Source: Gerris lacustris
Taxonomy: Eukaryota > Arthropoda > Insecta > Hemiptera > Gerridae
Length of the DNA: 64,000 nt
Reading direction: 5' to 3'
Assembly (NCBI GenBank): GCA_951217055.1
Contig: OX578277.1
Location: forward strand, 112,100,514-112,164,513
Shown: piece by piece, positions 9,355 to 19,114 of the stretch
Layout: every line of letters starts with the position of its first letter
How positions within the stretch are numbered: position 1 is the stretch's first letter
Notes under the pieces: generated by a model
What the model was told of the DNA's origin: nothing
Databases searched by the model: none
The model's input: the letters and a program-made list of their open reading frames with translations, nothing else
Position numbers and translations under genes: made by a program

Positions 9355-10064
9355 GAACATTTTTTCACAATTTGTGTAGTGAGAGACACCAAGGGATGTG
9401 ACACGCAAGCGTGACACATAGGAACTGTTTCAACATTAGACTATACGTCACAAAGATGTTGGCTCGGCATTACGCTATGTCCTGCATCGTTTCGTCGCGT
9501 CCGACTCATCAGGGGCCCGACGATGCCCACCCAACTCTGGACCTATACCAACTCAAGAAGATGAGGTATAGGGCTTTATCAGAGACGAGCGTGCTCTCAC
9601 ACCGCCATTCTTGCTTGGCTGGCAAACATCTCTCGCCATCATCTTTGTGACTTATTGTCTACCGACAGCAGACTTATTGTGACTGTAGTGTCTCTCACTA
9701 CACAAATTGTGTACCTTATTGCAGTGTGCAAAAATACGGTATTGCATTGCTGATTTGTTTTGCCAGCCAAGCAAGAATGGCGGTGTGAGAGCACGCTCGT
9801 CTCTGATAAACCTGATCTTCTTGAGTTGGTATAGGTCCAGAGTTGGGTGGGCATCGTCGGGCCCCTGATGAGTCGGACGTGACGAAACGATGCAGGACAT
9901 GGCGTAATGCCGAGCCAACATCTTTGTGACGTATTGTCTAGTGTTAGAACAGTTCCTATGTGTCACGCTTGCGTGGCACATCCCTTGGTGTCTCTCACTA
10001 CACAAATTGTGTACCTTATTGCAGTGTGAGAAAACACGGTATTACATTGCTGAACATTTTTTCA
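9355..10064. mobile_element. 684-bp foldback element with 13-bp target-site duplications
   Basis: GAACATTTTTTCA occurs at 9355-9367 and 10052-10064, immediately flanking 9368-10051. Inside, a left arm (9368-9628) is the inverse of a right arm (about 9757-10011), and a ~62-bp block beginning TGTCTCTCACTACACAAATT occurs in direct orientation at 9690-9751 and 9990-10051. The order is inverted arm, block, arm, block. No transposase or B-box is recognised. A 13-bp duplication is longer than usual for cut-and-paste elements and fits target-primed insertion with inversion. Confidence 0.8.
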
Positions 10065-10178
10065 TCAATCATTCGGTTATTGTTGTGAAAAAGGACCTCC
10101 ACTCTCTGGGAGAGATTTACACCTCACATAGCAAATATTCTGTTTTATCTTTTTTAAGACTTTGGTTTTGTGTTGCAG
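10065..10178. other. Intron end with polypyrimidine tract
   Basis: Runs to the TTGTGTTGCAG acceptor at 10178. T-rich tract at 10140-10175. Confidence 0.5.
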
Positions 10179-10462
10179 TACAGCGCGAGGCAGACTGTAG
10201 AGAAACTGGAGGCTGAAGGTTTGGGCCCAGTCAAGTGTCTAGTTCTATGCGGTGGATTGTCTAAGAACCGTCTGTTCGTCAAGACTCTGGCAGGTGCTGT
10301 CGGTAGACAGGTGGTGGTACCGGAGACCACAGAGTCGGTTCTCCTAGGCTCGGCCATGCTGGGTGCGGCAGCTGCAGGACTCTATCCATCACTTGCCGAC
10401 TCCATGCTGGCCATGGCTTCTGAGGGAGATCTTGTCGAGGAACTCGACCTACAAGTTATGAG
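10179..10462 (+). CDS. FGGY: FGGY carbohydrate kinase, exon 4 of 5 seen
   Basis: Encodes YSARQTVEKLEAEGLGPVKC, then LVLCGGLSKNRLFV, the conserved CGG-x-SKN adenosine-binding motif of FGGY_C, then VVVPETTESVLLGSAMLGAA, the family's C-terminal ATP-site helix and strand. It ends DLVEELDLQVM with AG of a split Arg codon before GTACTG; the next exon supplies the third base. No internal stop or missing key residue is seen. An in-frame continuation past the donor to a stop near 10495 is intron read-through. A SINE sits 30 nt downstream of the donor. Confidence 0.95.
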
Positions 10463-10478
10463 GTACTGGTGTGAGGTT

Positions 10479-11006
10479 TTCCAACTTATGTAGTAAATAA
10501 TAATAAATAAATAAATAAATATATTTCTCACATGGTATGGTTAACATGATAATATTACATGATAATTAGTAATTATAAATGTTGTAAAGCGTAATATATA
10601 AATATCATCATACACATTTTAATTTCACAAAATCAGTAGTAGTAGTAGTCTAGTACTTGCTACTAGAATGGGTAGGACGAACCACATGTTCGAACCTTGC
10701 AATTAGGCCATCACTTAGGCCCTTTTTACGCCCCGTGGTGGAGAGTTCCTGCTACTTCACACATCATCCATTTGCACATTGTACCACCGAAGCGAGTATG
10801 GTGTGGTCATTTGTAAGCTATAAAAGCGTGGGGGAAGAGTCCCCATAAAGGATGTCCCTCGCCCTGCACCGTCCGCGATTCATTGATGCAATTCAGAGTA
10901 TCATGGCACGGGATCGAACCCACGACCTCGAGTTGCCTTGACTTATTGATAGCTGAGCGAGCGCCTTAAGACGCTCGGCTACCCTGGCTCCCTTCCAACT
11001 TATGTA
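10479..11006 (-). mobile_element. tRNA-headed SINE with 14-bp target-site duplications
   Basis: TTCCAACTTATGTA occurs at 10479-10492 and 10993-11006, flanking a 500-bp element at 10493-10992. On the minus strand it starts GGGAGCCAGGGTAGCCGAGC, with an A-box TAGCCGAGCGT (complement at 10971-10981), a B-box GGTTCGATCCC (10910-10920), a body, and a tail of (TTTA)n type that appears on the plus strand as TAAATAAATAAA after 10493. The RNA polymerase III boxes, A/T tail and long target duplication are typical of LINE-mobilised SINEs. It differs from family S1. Confidence 0.88.
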
Positions 11007-12335
11007 ATAAAGATATTGATAGGTTTGTTCCAACCTAGCAAAGAACCGTCCACGGGATCGTAACAAGTAAATGCAATTGATAAAAGCTGTTCAAACCCGA
11101 CTTGTGTATCGTAACCTCCTTCAAGCTGTCCCAAACTTCGCATGAATCTTTTGCTAATCATTTACTGGATGGTCCAAACGATCCTTAGCCAAAAAATCCA
11201 AGTACCGGTTGATACCACATCCCAAGTAGCATAACTGTTCCAAAAGACATCCCTGAGATATCATTTTGTCCATATTTTATCCTGTCTTTAATCGTTGGTT
11301 CATGGGTTCCCCAATAATTGATGGGATGAGAGAAACATAATATATTTTACAAACAAAAACATACAAGAGGCTGCTCATTTATAATGAGTTGTAAATACAC
11401 AGCTTACTAAATCAATCTTTAACGTGAGTTATAATTTCTAAAGCTTTTTCCTTTTTATTAAAAAATGTTATCAGATTTAATTTGAAGTGGATTTATTTAC
11501 ATTTTCACAAAGGATGATGTTTCAGCGAAAGCTATTATGAAACAATCTGAAATATATTCAAATTATTTTTAAAAGTTATGTACTTATAAGGTCTGTGAAA
11601 GGTTTAAGTATTCATTTTGAGTTGCACCAAATCGGAAATGACTCTAAGCCGAGTAGATAGAGCATCAGATTGACATACTTTAAATTCAATCTTAGAATTC
11701 ACATAGGGTTCCAATATTAATTATTTATACTGTAACTGCCGTAGCTGATAATACATAATATGACTATAGTCACAACTCTTCATTATTTTAAAAATGTACA
11801 TTTTAAGCATCCAGAATATGTCTCAAAACTGTCCATAGTATGTCCTACTGTATATGCTCTGGAAGTTCCATGGACGTTAGAAGGGCGGACATCGGGTCAG
11901 CCATAAGACATCCAAAAGCATTCTGTTCTGCCCTCCACAGGATGTGGCAATGGACCAAGTGACTGGTCCTGTGGATATCCTAGGGACAAAGTCCTTATTG
12001 CAACTTGGGATCCTCAGTAATGTTAGTCATCACCCAAGTCAACATAATTTTATAACAGCATCATTATAGAATTATAGTTCAAAAACTCAATCAATAATGT
12101 TGTGTGCAGACAAACACCTCTATAATGATAAGTCGGTATCACACATTGCAGAAAAGTACAGTCAATGATGTATCAGTACAAGGTAAGCACATGCACAAAC
12201 AAGTAAGGCGCACTTTACGTAAGCACGTGAGGCAATAATCTCCGGTTTCTGTACGACTAAGTTAAAATTATTAAGGGTAAAATTTTAATTCTACACTTCA
12301 AGACCTTTAAATTGATGTATAACATGTCATGGTGA
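11007..12335. other. Intron, unique sequence
   Basis: About 1.3 kb without an exon, satellite or element that I recognise. Confidence 0.4.
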
Positions 12336-12590
12336 CTAAAAACTTTTTTTTAGTTGCCCGCCATCTTGGAAATATTAAGTGTGAAAACTCCAAAAAGTGT
12401 ACAGTTGTCACAAATGCCGAGATGCACCTTGTGCCGAATTTCATATTCCTAGCTATAGTAGTTTATGAATTGAAATATGCCAACGGATAGACGCTAACGG
12501 ACAGACGCCAACGGACAGACACCAACGGACAGACAGAGCCGTTATATAAGGTTCCTTTTTGTACTTCCCATAGGAACCTAAAAACCTGTT
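12336..12590 (+). repeat. LINE-tail-like dispersed repeat with ~14-bp tandem units
   Basis: A block with CCATCTTGGAAATATT, TACAGTTGTCAC and a short tandem of ACGGACAGACGCCA (12480-12530) ending near TTCCCATAGGAACCTAAAAA. The TACAGTTGTCAC block recurs near 13680. This layout resembles non-LTR retrotransposon 3' tails. No coding sequence. Confidence 0.5.
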
Positions 12591-12908
12591 CCTGAACGAT
12601 CCTTGGTACGATCAATTCCAAAATGTACCTTAGTACGATCGATTTTGAATCAATCCTTGGGACAATCTCCCCGATCGAAACCTTGGCATGATTGTGACTC
12701 CCAAACGTTCCTTGGGAAGAAATTAAATGAATTAAGAATTTTAAAAGGTCTAGCGACGTTTGGGCCACCCTGTATTATCAATGTACAGATTGTCTAGATT
12801 AGATCTATTTTTAATGAAGAAACAAAGTGTTATTGATAAAGGAATTATAAATCGATTTTTCCAAAAAATTTTATTCCATTGTATAGAATTTTTGAGATTT
12901 TGTTACAG
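12591..12908. other. Intron end
   Basis: Short repeated phrases (CCTTGGTACGATCAAT, CCTTAGTACGATCGAT) at 12600-12680, then the acceptor TTTTGTTACAG ending at 12908. Confidence 0.45.
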
Positions 12909-12993
12909 ATTTCATGATGCCAAATACGAAGTTTATCTGAAGATGCAGCGAGATCAGATCTCTTATAAAAACATCATGTCTCGGCAAATATAA
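12909..12993 (+). CDS. FGGY: FGGY carbohydrate kinase, last coding exon and stop
   Basis: The first base completes the split Arg codon (AG|A); the protein then reads FHDAKYEVYLKMQRDQISYK and ends NIMSRQI before TAA at 12991-12993. The KYEV(Y/F)LKM pattern is the typical C-terminal helix of animal FGGY proteins, which end within about 20 residues of it. Joined, the five exons give roughly 323 residues, covering the end of FGGY_N and all of FGGY_C. An open frame upstream from 12760 is intronic. Confidence 0.93.
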
Positions 12994-13206
12994 ACCTTTG
13001 AATAATAATCATAATGTAGCATTATTTATTTTCCCATCTTCTTGAAGATAAAATACTCAATATAATATTAAGTCCACCCCTTCTACCGTAAGTCACAACA
13101 CAAATGAGTTGACACACAACATTAAGTAACACTTCAAATAAGTTGAGAGAAAATAAAGTTGCCAAGAATATACATTCAGCTCACAAAGTAATGGACTGTA
13201 GGCAAT
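12994..13206 (+). promoter_or_regulatory. Probable 3' UTR of FGGY with candidate poly(A) signal at 13152
   Basis: AATAAA occurs at 13152-13157, about 160 bp after the stop, and is the nearest canonical hexamer. A transposon-derived repeat begins near 13207. Cleavage site not visible. Confidence 0.35.
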
Positions 13207-13340
13207 TTTATCTACGATTGTTACGAAATATAAACATTGTATCTCTGTTTAGATGCGTAGAAAGTGATTCTTTATGTACTTGTATTCATTGCGCGTCTCA
13301 TAATTCTGAAGAATTCCTCTTTTTTACCGCCCTAGGGTGG
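13207..13340 (+). mobile_element. Pack repeat (family P), 5' fragment with palindrome
   Basis: Left end TTATCTACGATTGTTACG, then sequence shared with 34912-35040 and 58925-59060, and the core palindrome at 13303-13343 (AATTCCTC, CCGCCCTAGGGTGG). The NRF1-like site present in other copies has lost four bases here (ATTGCGCGTCTC). Truncated at the palindrome. Confidence 0.75.
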
Positions 13341-13506
13341 TAAAAAAAACTTTGCGTTGGCCCGTGTCCTTTTGAATCTGTTGCCTTCTCAATGTTCCAT
13401 TCGAAAAATATTGTCCTGTTTTAATTTTGTACCAGAGCATCGAGAGCCACAAATAAATACCCCGGGGGCCGCATGCGGCCCGCGGGCCGCCAGTTTGACA
13501 CCCCTG
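13341..13506 (-). mobile_element. hAT-type element fragment
   Basis: On the minus strand it starts CAGGGGTGTCAAACTGG and continues through GCGGCCCGCGGGCCGC and a GTGGCTCTCGATGCTC block. CAGGGGTGTCAAAC followed by a GGCCCGCGGGCC-rich stretch is a widespread hAT terminal sequence in animals. The other end runs into the truncated P repeat; no matching terminus or target duplication found. Confidence 0.7.
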
Positions 13507-13596
13507 GTCTACACTGTAGAGTGATTTGGGAAAGATAATGTTTGAGTTGTGTGGGACAGAGAATAGAGAGGGAGTACAGACAAACAACATCCCTTA

Positions 13597-13642
13597 CTCG
13601 TACTGGATGTATTAGGCCTTTGCCTAATACATCCAGTACGAG
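13597..13642. repeat. Perfect 21-bp hairpin with 4-nt loop
   Basis: 13597-13617 and 13622-13642 are exact inverse copies (core TACTGGATGTATTAGGC) around CTTT. It could be a snap-back insertion junction or an RNA hairpin. It is not followed by a T-run. Confidence 0.85.
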
Positions 13643-13830
13643 GCATCTTAAAAAATTTAGTGTGGGATTTTCAAAAACTATACAGTTGTCACTAATTATA
13701 AGATCCACTTGTGTGCCAAATTTCGTTATTTTTTTACGCCAGGTTATCGTTAGACAAACAAACTCACAAACTTTTCAAAGTATGTCTCTCTAAATGCAGA
13801 ACTCACTACGCTCGTTTAATTAGATAGCAC
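13643..13830 (+). repeat. LINE-tail-like dispersed repeat fragment
   Basis: Shares TACAGTTGTCAC and CAAATTTCGTTAT-like phrases with 12390-12450 and ends near AACTCACTACGCTCGTTTAA. No coding sequence. Confidence 0.4.
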
Positions 13831-14043
13831 ATTGAACATCATGTAGTTTTATTCTTTTTAAAAAATATAATATATCTCACATCTTAACCTTTAAACATCA
13901 CGACGTTATACATTTTTAAATCAAAATCATAGTAAGAAATACTGCGACGTATTCAAATACATTTTTGATGCAAAAGCATACAACGGTGTCAACCTACGAA
14001 ACATATAATACTTCTTGACACCCTATTGTAGAGGTGTTAAACC
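13831..14043. other. AT-rich intergenic sequence
   Basis: Nothing recognised. Confidence 0.35.
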
Positions 14044-14352
14044 TCTCAGACTAGGGTTGGGATATCGAAAGACAATATCGATATTTCCGATATATCGAGA
14101 ACCTCGATATATCGGAGTTTTTTCTACTGATGAGCAAAAATAAAAAAAAAGGTCTCCCGGCCCAAATTTTCCCCTGTTGAAAAATAGATAAGAGAAAAAA
14201 AGGTCACCGCCTTCCGATTTTCGATATTTTTAGAAAATATCGATGTTGTCGATATATACAAAGATCAATATCGATATGAAATATCGATATTTTTTGGTCC
14301 GATATATCGATATTTTCGATATATCGGAATCGAAGTCAACCCTATCTCAGAC
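14044..14352. mobile_element. hAT-type MITE (293 bp) with 8-bp target duplication
   Basis: TCTCAGAC at 14044-14051 and 14345-14352 flanks 14052-14344, which begins TAGGGTTGGGATATCGA and ends in TCGAAGTCAACCCTA. Both subterminal regions are runs of CGATATATCG and ATATCGATATT palindromic motifs. An 8-bp duplication with short TAGGGTTG termini fits the hAT superfamily. The centre (14145-14215) has two similar A-rich/GGTC blocks; no coding capacity. Confidence 0.88.
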
Positions 14353-15289
14353 ACTGTTATTTCTCTAAGAAGTAATAACGTCTCTCTACTAAGCGTTTTC
14401 TATTTACATAGAAAACTATGATGCGAGATGAAGTGCGATGGCAAGTCAACCCATTTATAGTCCCCATGTCTACTAGGTGTTCAAATTGAAGTTAACAATT
14501 ATCTGGTGTACGTGTGCAAACGAGCGAGAATGGTGTGTTTACAATCATCTCTAGTTGAATACTCAATAAAGTTCAACCATACGTTATTGGAATCAATATA
14601 AAATTCTCAAAACTTTAATACAATAATAGAGGGGGGCAAAAGTGCTTTGAGTTGGTTCCATTAAAAGATGGTACGGCTGAGCCCAACTTAGTGGCCCAAC
14701 TTAGTGGCCCAACTTAGTGGGGGCACACCCAGATACATTTTTATAAGGTTTATCACTTATTAGGTTGAGTTAGAAAGAGAAAGATTGTGCCTAAAATAGG
14801 TTTTGACAAAGAGAATTGTATTTGAAAAAGAAATATATGTAAAATAGAACCATAATGTTATTAAACTTCATCTAATATTATGTAAAGCTTCATCCCATTT
14901 CTCAGAACTTGTAAAAGTATATCTTTGGAGAAAATTATTTTTTACCAGTCATTCTCATACTAAAATATATATTGTTATGTATACATCCAACCCTAACACT
15001 ATACATATATATATATTAGTGATTGTATGAGAGGAAGGTTTAAAAGTGAGTGGGGGGGGGGGGGGGGGGGGGTAGTAAATGGAGGGGTGGCTAAGTAAAG
15101 AGCTGTAAAGCGTTGGCTGGTTTAGTGGCGTAATAAATTGGCGTAATAAATAAAGAAAATAATGTCTGGTCGGTTTTAAACCTAACTGAGAACAAAAAAC
15201 TCTCTCAGCCTTGCTTCTTATACTTTATAGAGTTTGTTTATATTTTTTAGTTTTATAATACAAAATATAGTTAAGAGATCGTTGTTAAG
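14353..15289. other. Intergenic; 3-copy GCCCAACTTAGTG repeat and poly-G tract
   Basis: At 14682-14722 GGCCCAACTTAGTG occurs three times. A run of over 20 G lies at about 15052-15072. Otherwise AT-rich without recognised genes. Confidence 0.6.
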
Positions 15290-17935
15290 ATGTTGGTTAG
15301 AAAAAACTTTGGTTTCCTCTACCATTCATCAAACTTTGGTACTACTACATGCTTTTTATACAATTCATTAAACCTTGGATTCATCAAATGGTTTCCTCAT
15401 TAATTATTTAAACCTTGGATTAACAACATGATTTGCTCTACAATTCATTAAACCTTGGTTTAACTACATGATTTGCTCTACAATTCATTAAACCTTGGTT
15501 TAACTACATGATTTGCTCTACAATTCATTAAACCTTGGTTTAACTGTATGATTTGCTCTACAATTCATTAAACCTTGGTTTAACTACATTGATTTGCTCT
15601 ACAATTCATTAAACCTTAGTCTAACTACATGATTTGCTCTACAATTCATTAAACCTTGGTTTAACTACATGATTTGCTCTACAATTCATTAAACCTTGGT
15701 TTAACTACATGATTTGCTCTACAATTCATTAAACCTTGGTTTAACTGTATGATTTGCTCTACAATTCATTAAACCTTGGTTTAACTACATGATTTGCTCT
15801 ACAATTCATTAAACCTTGGTTTAACTACATGATTTGCTCTACAATTCATTAAACCTTGGTTTAACTGTATGATTTGCTCTACAATTCATTAAACCTTGGT
15901 TTAACTACATTGATTTGCTCTACAATTCATTAAACCTTGGTCTAACTACATGATTTGCTCTACAATTCATTAAACCTTGGTTTAACTGTATGATTTGCTC
16001 TACAATTCATTAAACCTTGGTTTAACTACATGATTTGCTCTACAATTCATTAAACCTTGGTTTAACTACATGATTTGCTCTACAATTCATTAAACCTTGG
16101 TTTAACTACATTGATTTGCTCTACAATTCATTAAACCTTGGTCTAACTACATGATTTGCTCTACAATTCATTAAACCTTGGTTTAACTGTATGATTTGCT
16201 CTACAATTCATTAAACCTTGGTTTAACTACATGATTTGCTCTACAATTCATTAAACCTTGGTTTAACTACATGATTTGCTCTACAATTCATTAAACCTTG
16301 GTTTAACTACATGATTTGCTCTACAATTCATTAAACCTTGGTTTAACTACATGATTTGCTCTACATTTCATTAAACCTTGGTTTAACTACATGATTTGCT
16401 CTACAATTCATTAAACCTTGGTTTAACTACATTGATTTGCTCTACAATTCATTAAACCTTGGTTTAACTACATGATTTGCTCTACAATTCATTAAACCTT
16501 GGTTTAACTACATGATTTGCTCTACAATTCATTAAACCTTGGTTTAACTACATGATTTGCTCTACAATTCATTAAACCTTGGTTTAACTACATGATTTGC
16601 TCTACAATTCATTAAACCTTGGTTTAACTACATGATTTGCTCTACAATTCATTAAACCTTGGTTTAACTGTATGATTTGCTCTACAATTCATTAAACCTT
16701 GGTTTAACTACATTGATTTGCTCTACAATTCATTAAACCTTGGTCTAACTACATGATTTGCTCTACAATTCATTAAACCTTGGTTTAACTGTATGATTTG
16801 CTCTACAATTCATTAAACCTTGGTTTAACTACATGATTTGCTCTACAATTCATTAAACCTTGGTTTAACTACATGATTTGCTCTACAATTCATTAAACCT
16901 TGGTTTAACTGTATGATTTGCTCTACAATTCATTAAACCTTGGTTTAACTACATTGATTTGCTCTACAATTCATTAAACCTTGGTCTAACTACATGATTT
17001 GCTCTACAATTCATTAAACCTTGGTTTAACTGTATGATTTGCTCTACAATTCATTAAACCTTGGTTTAACTACATGATTTGCTCTACATTTCATTAAACC
17101 TTGGTTTAACTACATGATTTGCTCTACAATTCATTAAACCTTGGTTTAACTACATTGATTTGCTCTACAATTCATTAAACCTTGGTTTAACTACATGATT
17201 TGCTCTACAATTCATTAAACCTTGGTTTAACTACATGATTTGCTCTACAATTCATTAAACCTTGGTTTAACTGTATGATTTGCTCTACAATTCATTAAAC
17301 GTTGGTTTAACTACATGATTTGCTCTACAATTCATTAAACCTTGGTTTAACTACATGATTTGCTCTACAATTCATTAAACCTTGGCTTAACTACATGATT
17401 TGCTCTACAATTCATTAAACCTTGGTTTAACTACATGATTTGCTCTACAATTCATTAAACCTTGGTTTAACTACATGATTTGCTCTACAATTCATTAAAC
17501 CTTGGTTTAACTACATGATTGGCTCTACAATTCATTAAACCTTGGTTTAACTACATGATTTGCTCTACAATTCATTAAACCTTGGTTTAACTACATGATT
17601 TGCTCTACAATTCATTAAACCTTGGTTTAACTACATGATTTGCTCTACAATTCATTAAACCTTGGTTTAACTACATGATTTGCTCTACATTTCATTAAAC
17701 CTTGGTTTAACTACATGATTTGCTCTACAATTCATTAAACCTTGGTTTAACTACATTGATTTGCTCTACAATTCAATAAACCTTGCTTACGCTACATGAT
17801 TTGCTGTACAAATCATGTAACCTTGGTTTAACTACATGATTTGCTCTACAATTCATTAAACCTTGGATTAACTACATGATTTGCTCTAGAATTCATTAAA
17901 CCTTGGTTTAACTACATGATTTCCTCTACATGTCG
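15290..17935 (+). repeat. 40-bp satellite array (~65 units)
   Basis: The monomer is of the form GATTTGCTCTACAATTCATT followed by AAACCTTGGTTTAACTACAT. Units are nearly identical in the centre and diverge at both edges (15300-15440 and 17770-17935). Variants ending ACTGTAT, ACTACATTG, GGTCTAAC and CTACATTTC recur in the same order in blocks (for example at 15860-16000, 16660-16800, 16900-17040), showing higher-order duplication. Confidence 0.97.
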
Positions 17936-18345
17936 TCAAACATTGATTGAACCTTAGTTTCACTAGATGGTTTCCTCTACAGTTCATTAAACCATGGTTT
18001 CCTCTTCCATTGATTGAACCTTAGTTTCACTAGATGGTTTCCTCTACAGTTCATTAAACCTTGGTTTCACCAAATGGTTTCCTCTTCCATTGATTGAACC
18101 TTAGTTTCACTAGATGGTTTCCTCTACAGTTCATTAAACCTTGGTTTCACCAAATGGTTTCCTCTTCCATTGATTGAACCTTAGTTTCACTAGATGGTTT
18201 CCTCTACAGTTCATTAAACCTTGGTTTCACCAAATGGTTTCCTCTTCCATTGATTGAACCTTAGTTTCACTAGATGGTTTCCTCTACAGTTCATTAAACC
18301 TTGGCTTTACTACACTATGTCCTTACAATTCATTAAACGTTGGTA
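17936..18345 (+). repeat. 80-bp satellite subfamily (dimer of the 40-bp monomer)
   Basis: About four to five near-identical units alternate TTGAACCTTAGTTTCACTAG and AACCTTGGTTTCACCAAATG halves joined by GGTTTCCTCT. Each half is a diverged relative of the 40-bp monomer, so this edge of the array has evolved a two-monomer period. Confidence 0.93.
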
Positions 18346-18379
18346 CAATACATTAAAATTTATTTGCCTCTATTATTCA

Positions 18380-18535
18380 ATTTTAATGCAATTTGGATGG
18401 TAGGTTATAATTAACTCATTTTTGGTCCCATATTCATTTTAAACAGCTGCACACATTTAAATATTGCTAAATTGATACTTTTTTTATATAAAAAAGTCGG
18501 CCAATTAGTATGGCACATAGCTTCCTGGCGTCCTA
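18380..18535. repeat. Rearranged fragments of family F1
   Basis: The first part (to ~18482) is F1 in plus orientation and the second part (GGCACATAGCTTCCTGGCG, ~18503-18530) is in minus orientation, joined by a T/A-rich junction. Confidence 0.6.
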
Positions 18536-18957
18536 TCACTAACAGGTTCTCTTTGATGTTGCAGCACCTACTATTCCACGCCCAGGTCAGGCCCTCCTGG
18601 CTACAGATGCATCAAATGATGCCACTGGCGCAGCACTCAATCAACTATATCACGACGGTTTCAAAGATTTTTCTCTACCAAGCGTACACCGTACAACTAT
18701 ACAGCAGCGCTACAGTGCGTTCAATAGAGAATTCTTAGCAGTCTTCCCTAACGTGCGGTACTACAAGCACGTGCTGGAAGGACGAGATTTTACGAACTGT
18801 ACCGATCACAAGCTCTTATTCTTTGCCTTCTTATAATAATTAGACCAATGTGCTCCAAGATTGCTACGTTATTTAGACTATATTGGGGTAACAATAGATC
18901 TGCGTTATATTAAGGGCAAGGATATCATCGTTATCGTTGCAAATAAACCTAATCTAT
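18536..18957 (+). pseudogene. Ty3/gypsy retroelement pol fragment (RNase H region), broken
   Basis: One frame from about 18543 (phase of 18561) contains ALLATDASNDATGAALNQ, then RYSAFNREFLAV, then YYKHVLEGRDF and CTDHKLLF, followed by two adjacent TAA stops and, in the same frame, PRLLRYLDYIG and LRYIKGKD. This order (TDAS, REFLA, TDHK, RYLDYI, YIKGKDN-like) is the RNase H domain and its tether as found in Ty3/gypsy polyproteins. The acidic residues of the active site are present in the first part, but the stops and the lack of reverse transcriptase, integrase and LTRs nearby mark it as a dead fragment. It abuts F1 fragments upstream. Confidence 0.88.
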
Positions 18958-19114
18958 AATGCTAGATGTTAGATTATAAACCTAACCTAGCCACCAGCCA
19001 CAGATTCTTTTGTGTCTGATAATTGAAACCTGCCATCTTCCGCTTTTATCAATTTTCTCAGCAACTTATATTTTCACTGTAAAGTGACTTATTCAGTTTA
19101 ATATGTTTGAATTT
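18958..19114. other. Unique spacer
   Basis: Nothing recognised between the retroelement fragment and the next satellite. Confidence 0.35.

Noticed and set aside
9639..10005. Overlapping 71- and 117-codon minus-strand frames
   Set aside because: They lie within arms of the foldback element, and the mirrored arm gives similar frames on the other strand.
13324..13590. Overlapping minus-strand frames of 88 and 95 codons
   Set aside because: They translate the hAT terminal GC-rich segment and adjoining repeats, not a gene.
15290..17935. Regularly spaced repeats reminiscent of a CRISPR array
   Set aside because: Units are contiguous 40-bp monomers with no unique spacers, and the context is a eukaryotic genome.
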